DNA of 64,000 nucleotides from Crocodylus rhombifer (GCA_038503035.1 JAVSML010000049.1:496001-560000), one strand, 5' to 3'; shown: positions 21,490-34,569, counted from the stretch's first letter. Notes: generated by a model from the letters alone, not told the origin. Made by a program: numbers and translations.

Positions 21490-22127
21490 AGAACTGAACA
21501 AACCATTCCATTACCAGCGCTTGTTTCGCTCACTAAGAAACTCTTAATTACAGATATATGCGCATTACTTCTGGACAATTCTGCAGTCTTTTTCACAGGC
21601 ATAATTCCCACTGACTTGAAAGGGAGGTTGACTGGGTCATTTCTGTAGGATGGTCATCTTTATTGCTTCAGTTGTAGGCCTATATATATATAAGTCTGTT
21701 AGCTTGTTGCTTCAAGGATAATTTGGCTAGAAATAGGCATCTTGCTGAAGTGTATAGCTGCTGCTGCTTTATACTTTGCTGAATATGCTGTGGAAACTGC
21801 TTATGCAAGATATGTGGGAGGTTTTTCAGAGAAGATACTGAAAGGTGGGTGGGGAAAGACTGGATTGAAGAAGTGTAGAGCTGGCAGCAAGAGCCAGGAG
21901 GAGAATTATAGTCAAGATGGTTCTGAATCAAAGTGGAGAAGACAAAGCTGAGAAGAGAAAGCAGACTTGTAACTCAGAGTGCACTGAAGTGCACTCAGAA
22001 ACAAACTATTGGTATCTGTAAACAAGTTGGCTCAGATACTCAAAGCAGACAGGCTGATTGGAGCTCTACACTACTGCACCTAGACTGACACCAATTCCAG
22101 AGCTAGATCAGGTATCTCTACACTACT
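21490..22127. other. No gene seen
   Basis: AT-rich, with a short TA repeat at about 21682-21693. No recognisable element. Confidence 0.5.
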
Positions 22128-22347
22128 GGACTAGGGACAGACATTACACACGAACTGGTTTAACTGATCAGAAACTGGTTTAAACCTCTAACAGAACAGA
22201 TGTTCAGTGCACATAAACTGGTTTGAAAATGGCTGAAATGAGTTGGAGATAAGTCTGATATTATGTTCAACCAGGTTTTACTGATTTGGCTCAAACTGGT
22301 TTATGTAATGTCTGTCCCAGACCTCTTCCTGGTTTAAGTCAAATCAT
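22128..22347. mobile_element. Family C left arm, truncated
   Basis: It starts GGACTAGGGACAGACATTACAC and follows the family C arm through 'tctgtcccagacctcttcctgg'. It is cut at 22347 by a CR1 3' end. The remainder of the element is not seen beyond the CR1, so a deletion accompanied or followed the insertion. Confidence 0.7.
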
Positions 22348-22612
22348 AGATACATAGATTGTAAGGGGCTGGAAGGGACCTTGCAAAATCATTGGGTGAT
22401 TGAGTGACACTAGGAAGGAAAGGTAATTGGGGTAAAGTGACCCCAGACAGGTGAACATCCAGTCTCCTCTTGAAGATTTCCAGGGTAGGTGACTGTACCA
22501 CCTCTGGAGGGAGTTTATAGTGTAGAAGGTTGATAAGTTCTTGAGGGCTGAAAGGCTTTTTCTCTTGCTGTAATTTATTGCCCATTTGAATTAATTGGTT
22601 TCCTGTATACTC
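22348..22612 (-). mobile_element. CR1 LINE 3' fragment
   Basis: The minus-strand copy starts at the left with the terminal repeat ('catagatacatagat') and 'ggggctggaagggacct', the inverse of the CR1 3' end. It continues through text parallel to 53085-53180 ('gaccacctcyg', 'gggct.gaaag'). It is 5'-truncated after about 265 bases and has no coding part. Confidence 0.75.
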
Positions 22613-22837
22613 TTGCTTTTTTTTGGTTGGTGGGGGGGTATCATTTTTGCAACTGCAACTCTAATTAATTAGTATGAGGTCTAAAGATTTGTACGGTGAG
22701 TGGGTTTTTTATTGTTTTAATTTAAATAAATAAGGAGGAGTATTGACTGTCCTTTATTCATCTTTTGTCATTTTGTAGTCATTATTTTCCTGCTTATGAA
22801 GTTCTAATCCATCAAAGAACAGAAATAATATTAGTGT

Positions 22838-22962
22838 TGACAAGGTTCTTTGGATAAATCTGATATCTTTTATTAGACCAGCTAAATAGTTGGAAAAAAT
22901 TTTCTTAGCACGCTCTCGGGTTTAAAAACCCTTTGTCAGGCTGAGGAAGCATCTGCAGTTGG
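22838..22962 (-). mobile_element. Penelope-like terminal block, solo
   Basis: It matches the left arm of the inverted structure at 4774-4900 almost base for base: 'gacaaggttctttgg', 'gatatcttttattaga', the hairpin 'gggtttaaaaaccc', and 'caggctgaggaa'. It is an isolated 5'-truncated insertion. Confidence 0.75.
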
Positions 22963-24809
22963 TTAATTCTTGTGATTAGCACAGGTCTCCCACTTGTCCA
23001 TCTGTCTTAAAGCCTTAGCTTCTTGAATTAAGTGACTGCACTAGAGTCATTGGTTTCACCCAATATTGCAATTTCTATGTCTGAAGGGAGAAAGGGAGAG
23101 AGCGAAAGCGAGAGAAACAGCAGGTAAAAACCAAGAAATCAGTGAATGAAAGAATGAACTGTCTCTCTGCATTAGGCTTTCTACACAAACTGTCATTTTG
23201 CAACCATCATATATAAGCTGCTCCATATTGTAGTAGATACTAAAAATGTAGGAGATTTCAAAGTACTGGGAAAAAATGGAGGAAATATGAGCTATTTTAT
23301 AGCTGTCAGCAAGATAGATATAGAGGGTGCATATCTTACTCCAGATAAAGAGTTAATGAAACTCCATATTCTTGTAGTGAATAAGATGCATAAATTCTTT
23401 CATGAGCCACTTGCATGACATAGCATCTTATTAATAGTTTAGTGAGAACCTGTGTCCACCATAGTAATATACACAGCACAAGGGTGGGGGAGGTGAGCAA
23501 ATCATAATTAATCCCTTGGAGTAGCAAAATAGGACTGTTACAACTGAGTGCTGTCACAGGATAAATGTCTCAGGCTAGGAAGAAAAGTCTGGGCTTTGCT
23601 TTGAGGTTTATTTTTAATAAATGCCTCTGTATCACTGCAGGAGACCACTCTCATATGACAATTTCCTATTCCATTGTCATTATCTCTTAATTAATTGCAA
23701 GTCTAAGAGGCAAAATAATAAATAGAATAAGAATCTGGAATAAAGGACTCTGATAACTCAAAGGAAAGAAAATGTTTTAATCAGCATAGGGAGGGAGGAA
23801 AAAAAAATCAATTGCTAAGAGCCCTAACAATGTGTCATGCAGAAAAGAGTGCAAAATAAAAATGGAAAGCTCTGACGCACATAAGTTTGGTGGACAGGAG
23901 TAGCTGAAAAACATCCAGAGAGAGCAGATTACTGTGCAACCTTCTGACAAGGAACTGCCAAAATGCCAGTGTGTATTTTAAAGGGTGACTTTATTTTTAA
24001 AAAATCAGCATAAACAAACACATTTGTTTTATCCAAACGAGTTATTCATAGTATTTATATAATGTATGTAAAGAAAAATTAAAATTTAATTAGTCTTCAT
24101 TATTCTCCCATGGCATATTGATTTGTAGAAAAACCTACCACTTATTTCTAGCCACTCCTATTCATAACCACGAAATGTGTGCTCATGTAGCACTGCATTT
24201 TGATCTCAGGTAGCTCACATCTCCCCCTCAGCCTTTAAATTAATTTTGTTTAAAATAGTAAAGCTCTGAAAGGCGGCACTGTGAGGATCTTTCAGTGTGA
24301 CTTTATTTTTCCCATTTGATTTTATGGGCCCCCTGTATGCTTTATCAATGTCCTTCTCTGTAGCCTTTTGTGTTAGGAGACAAGGCCAGGCTTCCAGAGC
24401 TATGTCTACATCAACAGCTAGGGTCTACCTTTAGGTTCTTCAAAACCCCTTGGTTCAGACACTGATGGCAGTCCAGCCTAAGCCCAGTGTGATGTATTAT
24501 GCTTTAATGTTTCAATGTTGATATACTGTGGACCTCCACAGGCACCATGTTTGATCTCAGTTTTGGTTACTCCTCAGAGCAGTTAAAGTTACCAGCCATG
24601 TAAGCTGTGTGGTACTCTCTCTCTCCAAAGCTAGTTTCATCTCCCCACCACTGTGCAACTACAAGATGGACAGCCCAAAAAACAAAAGGGAGGGGGAGAG
24701 ATGGAGGGAAATGGCCACTTATAGAAAACATTGGTGAATTTGATGAAAACCAAGAACCTTGAGTAGTGTATATTAAACATTTTGTCACCTGCAACTATTC
24801 CAGAATGAC
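22963..24809. other. No gene seen; one family B-like trace
   Basis: AT-rich sequence. 'gctatgtctacatcaacagc' near 24400 resembles a family B terminus without partner. No coding similarity until the Gypsy remnant. Confidence 0.5.
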
Positions 24810-25880
24810 AGCAGGTCGTAACTGTGCTGACAGTGATGGGTTCCAGGGCATACGGCCTACTGTGGGCCCTTTTGTCTCTTACTTTGCTGGGGCAGGCTAC
24901 CTATGAAGAAATTACTGCAACGATGAAAGATCATTTCTCCCCTACCCCATCAGAGTGCTGTTGATTCCACAGCATTCAGAGGAGTGGGAAATCAGTATCA
25001 TAGTTTGGAGCACCTTGGAGCCATCCGCCCAAGAAAGCAACTATCAGAGAAGTTTGCAGCACCTTTAAAAAGGTTGTTTCAGAGTGCTGTCAGTTTGGTG
25101 AAGTGTAGACTGACTTCAGAAGCAGTTATTTACTACGTCAACTCTTACATTCAGAAAGGCTGTGGAAATAGTGGTTGCCATGGCAACTGCAGACAAGGAC
25201 TCCCTGGAATGTAGTGTGGACCAGAAGGTATATAACTTGAGTCAACAAGGCTGTGGAGCAAAGAAACTGAAGGACTTTCTATGTGGCCATTATACACAAA
25301 CCATGCATGCTAAAAGGAATTGCTGGGCACTTCATTTGCTGGTAGTGCCAGGGGAAAGGACATATTGCTGTGGCCTGCCACACAGTTCAACAACCAGTAA
25401 CACCTAGAAGCCATCCACTTAAGAAGAGCCAAAAGGGGACATAAACCATTTGAAAGAAGATCAGGGTTCTAGTGCTACTGACCAAGACCTGGACTTTCAT
25501 GTACTGTCTGAAACAACTGTAAGAGATGGTATCTAGGTCACAACCTTAATTGAAGGGATTCCTATAAGAATGGAGCTAGAAACAGGAGTTGCTATTTTCC
25601 TAATATCTGCATCTTTGTATAACCAGTGCTTCTCATAACTACCTTTGAAGAAAACCTCTATGCTTCTGAAGACTTACATGGAAGAAACGCTGACCCCAAA
25701 AAGGGTACTTCAGGTTACAGTCCAACTAGATAGGCAGTAAGTAAATCTACCCTTGTATGTGATTGAAGAAAGTTATCCACCAATTTTTGGCAGAACTTGG
25801 CTAAAGCAGCTGAGGATAAATTGGAACGAGATCAAGTCAATCAGGAAGGCACCTCAAGGTTTAAAAAAAAAAATCCTGGA
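24810..25880 (+). pseudogene. Ty3/Gypsy gag-protease remnant
   Basis: Shifting plus-strand frames read through a Ty3/Gypsy polyprotein. A gag matrix/capsid piece near 24830-24960 contains 'FLTVMGS' and 'TYEEITATMKDHFSPTPSE'. Next come 'EIVVAMATADKDSLE' (25162-25210), a poorly kept zinc-knuckle region near 25360-25450, and the retropepsin at about 25567-25850. In the protease the catalytic Asp-Thr-Gly appears as Glu-Thr-Gly ('MELETGVA'), and the C-terminal flap side reads 'LPLYVIEE..PPIFGRTWLKQL'. Reverse transcriptase is not recognisable downstream. Several stops and shifts make it non-functional. Confidence 0.8.
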
Positions 25881-27565
25881 GAGACGCTCCAAAATTAGTA
25901 GAGGGACCTTGAACAGATGAGCAATGTCTTAGCTCTTGGAGATATGGCCTAAGCTTAGCCCCTGTGTGGCCAAGAGAAAGACAGCTACCTTGCTCTTCCA
26001 TGCAGTTTCTAAGCAAAAGATCCCTTTCATCTTAGCAGCTATGCAACTGTTTCAATGAGGAAACATTTAAACAAGTATATTATGGAATTTCAGAAAGACA
26101 AGCAAAGGATAGAAAGACACCCAAATATATCCAGTAACCGATTTCTTAGGGTATGTGCCTGGATAATTGAGATCAAGGCACAAGTCTCTATTTTGAATCA
26201 GACAGCACAGTGTCTTGAACCTGGGCTGCCTTCATCCAAGGTAACTACCTTAACCATTAAGTTATCGACTATCCTTAGGTGGACACCTCTCATGTGTTTT
26301 GTCCTCTCTACCCCAGTTGTAGACATTTTCCTACATACTGATGTAAAATATTTTTTGGAAAATGAGCTATATTTATTTCAAGGGCTCCACATGGTAGCAA
26401 GTCACTAGCTCCTCATAAACTGTTCTAAAATTCACCTTCATTGATAAAAGACTTTTTTTCCCCCTAATTTAAATTTGTCAGATCTTACCTTTCAACCGCT
26501 GATCTCATTTTGCCTCTGTCCTCCAGGCTAAAAACACCCTAAATCTCATAGATTTTTCTACAAATACCTAGATCCAGTGATAAAGTCATCTCTCAACCTT
26601 CTCTTTCATAAGCCAAATAAATGAAACTCCTTAAACCTCATATTATAAAGCTTGGATGATTTTTGTGACTCTCATTTGAAGTTCCTTAGCTATTTCCATA
26701 TCCTTCTTGAAAAGCAGAAACCAAGACTGGACAGGTATTCCATCTAGTATTACCAATACTGTGTACAGTGAAGATAACTTCTGTTTGTACTTGATATTCC
26801 GCTTACATGTAAGGATTGCAATAGCTTTTTTTCCCTTTTAGTTGTAACAGTTAACTAAGAACTGATATGGCGATGGTTCTGTACTCTGACTTGGGTGTTT
26901 TCCTCAGTCGCTGAATTTTCCATCCTCGCACAATAGCCTACGTTCGTTTTCAGAATTATATACTACATTTGCCTATATAAAAACAGATTTTATTCTATTG
27001 AGATTATTTAACCACACAATCAAGATCTCTGTAACATAACCTGTGCTCCCCATTATGAACTATCCCACCTATCTTTGTATTCTGTACAAATTTTACTAAT
27101 ATGGTTTTTATATTATCAAGATCCTTGGACCAAGAGCCTAACTTGGAGACCACACCAAGAAAACAGCCTGCATCTTTTACATGTCCTCCTCATTAAGAAC
27201 TACATTTTGAGATCTATAAATTAGTAAATTTAATCCATCTAATATGTCTCCAGTTAATTCCATATAATGCAATTTTTTTTCCTTTTTCAAATCATATTGT
27301 ACTATATCAGATGGTTTAGAAAAAATTAAAAATTTAAATACACTACATACACTCAGTTCTTTTATCAACAAAACCTTATAAAATATGTTTGTTTAACAAG
27401 TCATGTTTTCCATGAAACCATGGTGACTGGCATTCATTATATGTTTAGTATTAGTTGATAGTGTCTGAAATGAACTACTCCATTATTTCTGGGACTGAAT
27501 GAAGAATATACTTTTTGGACTATTACTTCTATCATTCTAAGCACTAGAATTGGATCAGCAGTTCT
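25881..27565. other. Mostly no gene; contains one SINE trace
   Basis: Beyond the Gypsy remnant the sequence is AT-rich. Apart from the tRNA-like SINE listed separately, nothing is recognised. The frame at 26055-26408 overlaps that SINE. Confidence 0.5.
26145..26285 (-). mobile_element. tRNA-derived SINE trace
   Basis: Read on minus, 'taatggttaaggtagttacc' resembles an A box. About 30 bases later 'caggttcaagac' matches the B-box form GGTTCRANNC. This is the internal RNA polymerase III promoter layout of tRNA-derived SINEs. Boundaries are uncertain. Confidence 0.5.
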
Positions 27566-27569
27566 TCAG

Positions 27570-28765
27570 CTTTTTGGCATTTTTCTATTTTTCCAAGATT
27601 TGTTACTAAGTACCACTAATAGTTCCTTAAGACTCTTAGATGTCAGATAGCCAGGCTGGGTAATTTGAAGCTGATTTAACTGTGCTGCTTCACATCCTTT
27701 TTCATTACAGATAATAAAATTTGTTCCATCCATGTCATCATATTGGTTGATGCAACAGAACTCACCTCTAGAGGCCACTGTGGTGACCCCCAGTGATTAC
27801 ACTGGTCCCATTTCTCATTCTAGTTTCCCCAGGTATCCCCGGTCTTTACTGGCCAAGCCTTTGGTAGCATTATACATTTGGAAGGATGTTTTTTTCCACC
27901 AGAGTGGCTTCTGCAGGTGCTTTTCTCAGTGTGGTTCAGTTCACAGGGCTCTCTCAGTCCTTGGCTGAGCACCAGTAAGGGGCTGCATGAACTAGCCTCC
28001 CTAAGGGTGTATTACCCCTTTGCTTACAGTGGAATTGCAGGGATGGTCCCCTCAGCAAGCCTTCTCAGTTCTCATGGGAATTATCTCTTGTCCATTTCTC
28101 ACAGTGCTTTCTCCAGGCAGCCATCATGGCAGTAAAGTAACTTGAGGGGAGGAGCAGTAGTAGCAACTATCCCAAGTGTTGACACTGGGGGACAGGGGCA
28201 GGCAAAAAAAAAACAAAAAACAACAAACCCTATTGCTGTTAGCAGCAGTGTGTTCACAGCTGTGAACTGGAAGTTGCCAAACTTGCTTTGCCCCAGGCAC
28301 CTAGCCATCTCTCTATACTGCTATATTGTGGTTTTGCAGGTTTTGTTGAAAGTTGTAGCCCTTTCTCAGGGCACTCTTTCATGGCCTCCTAATTCGCCTA
28401 CAGTCATGCCCATGCCTTGCAGGTAAACAGCACATCAACAAACATAAAAGACAGTTTCTGTGTGAGGCTCCCTGAAGAGCTTCTTTCTCCCCATGATCTG
28501 CAGAGCTCTTTCTCTGAGCCTAGTAGGGGTCAGTCTGTGGCTCTGTCCCAGAAGCCAGGCTTATATGGCCCTATCCCTTCTGGCCACCTGACCTGCAATC
28601 CTCTCACACGCTACCTGAATTTTCCATTGGCCTCATCCACAATGCCCTCAGTTCTGCTGCAGTCATTGCATAACAAGCTGCCTGCTGTTTACTATTTGGA
28701 GTTCAGCAGCTTTCTAATTTTGCTGTCTAGACCCACTCTCAGTAACAGGAGTTGAAGCCCCTGTT
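27570..28765 (-). mobile_element. Possible LTR-like element, unproven
   Basis: A moderately GC-rich block in AT-rich surroundings. On minus there is a TATA-like 'gccatataagcctgg' at about 28560-28574, embedded in text resembling the 'gggcagggcctgg..cataaattccagg' part of the LTR at 10.18 kb. An A9 tract lies at 28206-28214. Ends and flanking duplications could not be defined. Confidence 0.27.
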
Positions 28766-28769
28766 ATAG

Positions 28770-30810
28770 ATGGATATGGCCTCCTGCTTCATTCCAAATA
28801 CAGAAAAGAAATACCTTTCAGCATGACTGCTTCTTCTGCACCACCATTTATGATCTTTACCTGCTACCTGTTACCTTAAATAAATTGTATAAATTCATTG
28901 TTAAACCTTTTTAGCTATGATATTTTGTTGGCTGCTTCAGTTTCCCTTATCATTCACCAGCCATTTGGTTAAAATTGTAGCTTATATGAACTGTCATTAA
29001 TTTCTACTTATTTCTAGTTGAAAAATATTGATGTTTTATGATTTTCTATTACTTCTGTATTTTCTTTTCTGGATTTTTAAATTATTATTATAACTATTGA
29101 TTTCAGTGGGGAAAGGATTTCACTCAAATATCTGTGCAACTTTTAGATACAGTTCTAACAGAATGTGCCCTGTTTGGCAAACCATGTACAGTAGAAATCA
29201 TAAACAAAATAGATACTAAATAGAAGAAAATGGAGGACACACACTGAAGTTCCAACAAAAAAAATAGAAGAACTCAAGCTTTATAATGAAAGCAAAAATG
29301 AAAGCCAAAGTTATAACACTTTTTTCAAATATAAGTTTTTATCCAGGATATATCTATTTATTTTTGTAAAAAATCAGGCCAATAATAAATATAATTAAGA
29401 TAAATTTAAGTTCTTCTTTAAGCATGGACTTCTAGGAAGCAACTTTTTACTGAGGCCTTACCAAGACTTACAGGCTACATAAACCTTATTTGTGATCTCT
29501 GAACAAAGGTGAATTTTATTCAAAGTCCATGAGATAATTTCACATTCATAATCAGTTTTCAAGTACTCTGAGTATGAATTTACAGAGCTTCTCTGACTGA
29601 AATGGAATATGAATTTAAAACAAAAAGTGGAAAATGAAGAAAATCATTTGGTGCATTTAATTATCACAATGCACTTTTGCTTACAAATTACTTAAAATGC
29701 ATCTTCACTCTTTAAGGTGAGGTTTTTTTGATAATTGAAGAAAAGGCTTTGTTTCTACAAAGCTACTCAACTGTGGCCAACTTAACCACACTTTAATTAG
29801 TTTCTTAATTTATCTCTATTTCCAAATATAATGTGGAAAGAACCTTTGTTTCTGTATCCATTAAAATGTTTCTGTGCATGTTAAAAACTCGTTAGTAATT
29901 ATTGTATTATAAAATTTTAAATGCTCTATTTTGGCAGAAGCCAAAAAAAATTTAGCGCACTTTAAATTATCTTAATTTGCCAACTTCAGAAAGATGCTAC
30001 AAAACTCAAATATCACTGTCAGGTTTACAAGGGTTAGAAAGCCTAAACCAATTTAAAAGTTAAATACGATGCATAATCACTGCATCTCAGCTTCCAAAGA
30101 GACTCTTTTAGAAACTTACCCCCTTTCAAAATTAAGTCCATTTTTATGCAGCACCAGATGTCTTAGGCATTCAAATTTGAGCCTCTTCTCAGCTCTGTCA
30201 GCTGTGATCATGGTGTATATGAATGGTGCTCTCACATACCTGAGACAAGATTATGACCACTCTAGGAAAGTGCTTCAGAGGTTGTCATTCATTCCTTCTT
30301 TCTCAATGTGCTTTTCCATTAAGCCATCCTCTTGACATCTCTTGCATAAGTCAGAAACAGAAACAAGCTGAGAGACTCTAGGAAGCATGCATGAACAATG
30401 CTGCAAGAAAAAATGATGTTTTGACATAATGAGGTACCATAAGGACTTCATTTACTAAGCACTGTTGTGAGACTGGACAAAACTGCAGATTTAGAGTGCC
30501 GGTAAAGTAAGACGCATTCATTTATTATTGGCCTGGTTTTATTTTTAAAAGGGATTATCAAGAAAAGAACATAGTCATCAGGTCTATCCACAGAATAGCT
30601 GAATACTGTGTGTATATGCAATTTAGGAGGAAAAGTGAATTGTATATCAAAAAACTACCATGGATTGCACTTTCATATCACCAAGCATTAATCCCTGTAC
30701 TGACTGCATTTTCTTCCAAAATGTGCATAGTAAAAGTATCCTATGGAGAAATTGTCCAAAATCAATACCGGGAGATATGCTGATTAAGGAACATTTGTTA
30801 AGGACACTAG
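28770..30810. other. No gene seen
   Basis: Two kilobases of strongly AT-rich, unique-looking sequence without recognisable coding or repeat ends. It could be intronic or intergenic. Confidence 0.55.
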
Positions 30811-31615
30811 GGCTAGGGACAGACATTCAAAAAGCCTGATCCTGAATTGATTCAATCTTTGCAGGTTAGTCTAACCTGGCTAGGCTAAGTCATTTTCGTA
30901 ACCAGGCAGACATCCCAGAAATGCAGGCACATGCCTTCAGTGGCTCAGGCTAGAAGCTGGGGGTGTTAAAGCAGCCCTCCCTTCCTTTCACAGTACTGAA
31001 CTCCGGGGGAGAGGGAGGGGCATGACCAGGCCCCTGCAGGATGCTCCAATTAGCCCAGCAGGAAATTGATAACAGTGTTCATCAACCCTAACTCAGTGTT
31101 TCTCATCCCATTAAGAAACAACAGAGTGATATTACCAGCTACATGATGATTGTGTCTGTTAATTCTACCTGTTGACTCAGCAGAGACCATAGCCACCATG
31201 TGGTCTGCTAGCTAATGCACAGACACCTCCTCAGCAAGCTCAGAGGAGAGGGGGGAATTCCTGCTTAGCAGGGAATGGTGAGGGGAAGCAGCTTACAAGG
31301 CTTTGGCGCTGCAGCCAGGAAGTGGGGGGGGGGGAGCCAGCTCTCCTGTGGAGCAGAGAGCCCAGCCCACAGAGCATGCCAGGATGCTGGGAGAGTCTGG
31401 TTTATCTTAAATCAGCAAGGTGTCTGGGACAGACAAAAAACAAACCAGTTTGAGCCAAATCAGCTAAGTCTGATACTACATTCAACCAGGTTCATCTCAA
31501 ACCAGTTTTAGCCATTCTCAAACTGGCTTATGTGCACTGAACATCTGTTCTGTTACAGGTTTAAACCAGTTTCTGATCATTTAAACCAGTTTATGTATAA
31601 TGTCCATCTCCAGCC
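30811..31615. mobile_element. Family C element, composite-end copy
   Basis: The left end is GGCTAGGGACAGACATTC followed by 'aaaaagcctgatcctgaatt', and the right end is the other family terminus ('accagtttatgtataatgtcc'). It is therefore the same two-ended arrangement as 2343-3140 and 61890-62628, here inverted relative to those. A G10 run occurs near 31324-31333. No coding; no clear flanking duplication. Confidence 0.75.
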
Positions 31616-31774
31616 TAGGGAATAGCTAGCAATCTAGTCTTGCAAGGTGTCATCCAGCCAACTAGGTCATCAGAGTATTTATGACATCAGACAGAGAACA
31701 GAGGTAATGAAACACAAGCTAAATCAACCTATCTAGGAAATGTCTTAATTACTACAAGCCATGTGATAGAGGAT

Positions 31775-32400
31775 GCGTCCACACATGACACTTTACTGCA
31801 TGGTAAACTAATCTACTGCTGGTAGAGCATCACAATGTAACCATGCCCAGCAGCTACTGTGCAGTTAATTAGGTTAATATGCAGTTTTCTACTAACTGTA
31901 AATACAGGCAGCAGATTAACTCTGCGTTATCTACTGTGTAATAATGCATGTTTAGAAGCTTACAGGGAGCAATTTGCTCCCAGTCAGCCCAAGCAGGAGG
32001 GGGCCTGCTGCTGCCTGGCTAAGGCCCAACATGGGGAGCAGCTGTGCCAGCTGTAGGGGAAGCTATCACCCCTCCACATGGGGATGAGAACTGTCCTGAT
32101 CCCCATGTGGCTGGGAGGGGTGTCCCACCAGCCCGGACTGCTGTGTCCCAGCCACATTGGAATTGGGTTGGGTCTGATCCCCATGTGGCTGAGAGATGTG
32201 TCTCTGCCTGGCAGCCAACTGGGGATCGGTAGGATCCTGATTCCCATGTGGCCAGGAGAGGCATCCCCCCCCACAGTGAGGATGCTGCCTGGCAGCCATG
32301 TGGGAATTGGGACCCTTCTGATCCCCACATGACTTGGAGAGGCATCCCTGCCCAGCAGGGAAGCTGCCTGGCAGCCACATGGGAATTGGGTAGAATGCAA
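31775..32400. mobile_element. Family B element, right end missing
   Basis: The left end 'aggatgcgtccacacatgac' and the next 200 bases ('tttactgcatggtaaactaa', 'gcagcagattaactctgcgtt') are nearly shared with the copy at 36222-36445. The right part is a GC-rich minisatellite. A terminal inverted repeat on the right could not be found. Confidence 0.6.
32075..32395 (+). repeat. Minisatellite with 63-81 base units
   Basis: 'ctgatycccaygtgg' or a close variant recurs at about 32096, 32174, 32237 and 32318, each followed by 'agaggygtcyctgcc' and 'gcctggcagccacatggga'-like text. Long open frames on both strands here are a by-product of the repeat and are not genes. Confidence 0.8.
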
Positions 32401-32438
32401 GACCTTTTTAAATGTCAGAGTCTGAATTTAAATCAATA

Positions 32439-32516
32439 CTCCGAAAATTAGATACTATATATGGAAAATGTATAAATGTATTCAAATTTTCCAGGTATAG
32501 AATCTAATTATTGGAG
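32439..32516. repeat. 78-base foldback: 31-base arms, 16-base loop
   Basis: The left arm, 32439-32469, starts CTCCGAAAATTAGAT. The right arm, 32486-32516, read on minus starts CTCCAATAATTAGAT. The arms match at 26 of 31 positions. The size and shape are those of a small MITE or of a microRNA-precursor-like hairpin. It lies immediately outside the family B element. Confidence 0.8.
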
Positions 32517-32639
32517 AGCTATCTTAAATATGCCTCCCCCCCCACTTCTACAGCAGGGAAAGTAGTGGCTTGGGGTGGGGAGGTCAGGTGGCTAGAGGGG
32601 GGGTCAGGCAGCTCTGTCACACTCTGCCCCTTCATTCCT

Positions 32640-34569
32640 TTCCCCTGCATTAGGTGAATCTGAACAGTGCTTCAGTGGGTATTCTCAGCTGCTGCAAAGC
32701 AACCGTGCCCAAACAATATAAAGTAACTGAAGTAGTGGTGGGGGTTCAGTAAGGCTGAGGAGCATTGTGGGCTGGATAAATGGTTTGGTAGGGATGGATC
32801 TCTATCCCCTTCAAAAAATCTAGATGCCATAACAGGACCATCAGGCCAAGCCCCTTATTCCCCACTATGCTGAGTAGAACCTGAATATAGGAGAAAACTG
32901 TGCCTAGATTTCCTTATTCCCACTAGACTTGCTCACTTTATTACACTGCTTTTTAAGGGTCTTTGCCTTGTTGCTCAGTTGTTAGAATAAGTACATAACA
33001 TGTTTGGGTTCATTTGTTTGGGCTCTTTAGTGACAGAACATGCTCACATCGTTTGCTCTTATTGTTTGCTTTGTCTACATACACAGAGCTTGTCATTTAT
33101 GCCCTTGTAAGAAAAAATAAATAGCACCTTTCATTACAAAGCAATCAAACTCTACTTTAACAAACCCACAGAAAATACAGACAAGCATGAATCAGAGAAA
33201 GGATCAAGAAGATACTGAAGTGTAGACTAGATGGAATCCATTAACAAAATCCACTGACTCACAATTACAAAGAAGAACTAATGCTGATTGTTGGAATGTA
33301 CAAAAATAGCTTACCAGTCACGTTTTAGCTTACATTGAAAAAATTGTTCCTGGATAAAGACAGCTGATAATGCAATAAATGTGAACCAGTGGTATGTAGC
33401 ATCTCATATTCTATGCAGTGTAGAGGTATCTGAGAGAGCTTGCTCAGAGAGAGCTTGGGTAACTCTTTGCTGCGCTGCACAGTGCAGTGTAGACAATCTT
33501 TATTGCACAATTGAAAAAATGACCTCATCTCTTACTGGAAGAATACATCTAAAACTTCAAACATTCCCAAATCCTGTCAAGTCAATATTGAACATTCACC
33601 AAATGAAGAATTAAACTCCTTGAGTCAACTGTATCCCTACTGTACCTTGCATTTACCATGCTCACCACAGTAGCAGATCATCCCACCCACTGTTTTTCTT
33701 GAATATTTAGCAATAGATGCTAGATTTCTTTAACTTACTTCCAGACAAAATAAAATGCTTTCAAGTAAGGGATCATAATACGATGTACTGCCTAGAATGA
33801 GACCACTTCCTTGTGAAACAAAACATAAAACTATAAGAAAAGTGAGTGTTCATTACCTGTTTATAAACACCCAAGTGTAACAGACTTTAGATCACTGACC
33901 ATAAGACACATGATCTGAACTGGAAACAGCTTTACATGTCAACAACCATCTCAGCAAAGAGCCAGTAAAACTCCTTGTAGCTGGAGTTACTCACTTCAGT
34001 CTAGTGATAAGAGTTAAAATAATATGAGAATCGTTGTGCAATAGTTAGAGCCCATGCAGAGGTTTTTCAGGAAGACCACAGGACATGTCACTGGAATAGT
34101 CTAACCAAGTATTTATCAAAGTGATTTCATACTGTGAGCATCAGTCTGAAAGAACTTCCTGAAGAATACCAGTAATTAGGAAGTAGTAGCTTCAGAAGAA
34201 GAGTTCGGTTCCAGAGAGACTAAACCAATCATAAAAGAGGGGTTTTTTATGACAGAAAAGATCAATCAAGTCAGTAGAAACAAAAAAATCATACATTGCA
34301 ATAAATGAGGGACAACAATGAAAGCCTGCAGGATTTTTTGTGTAATGTCCTATCTATAAATAATTATTGTTCAGGACAGCAGTACTATGATTATTGAGGA
34401 GGGATCAGTCAGAAGACTGGAATAATGTTGAGTATTATCCCCAGACCAACACAAATGAAAGTCAACAGCTCCCAAATATATGCTGAATTACCTTTTGGCA
34501 TACATCAGTAAATGGCAGTGAGCCAAATAAGGAGTCTTAAAGTAAGGCCCCACCAAATAGCAGGTCACA
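32640..34569. other. No gene seen
   Basis: AT-rich unique-looking sequence. The overlapping frames at 33325-33614 on both strands show no known domain. Confidence 0.55.

Noticed and set aside
26055..26408. 117-residue plus frame as a host exon
   Set aside because: It overlaps a tRNA-derived SINE on the other strand and lacks recognisable domains.
31984..32400. Overlapping 104-138 residue frames on both strands
   Set aside because: They are translations of a minisatellite unit, repeated in every frame.
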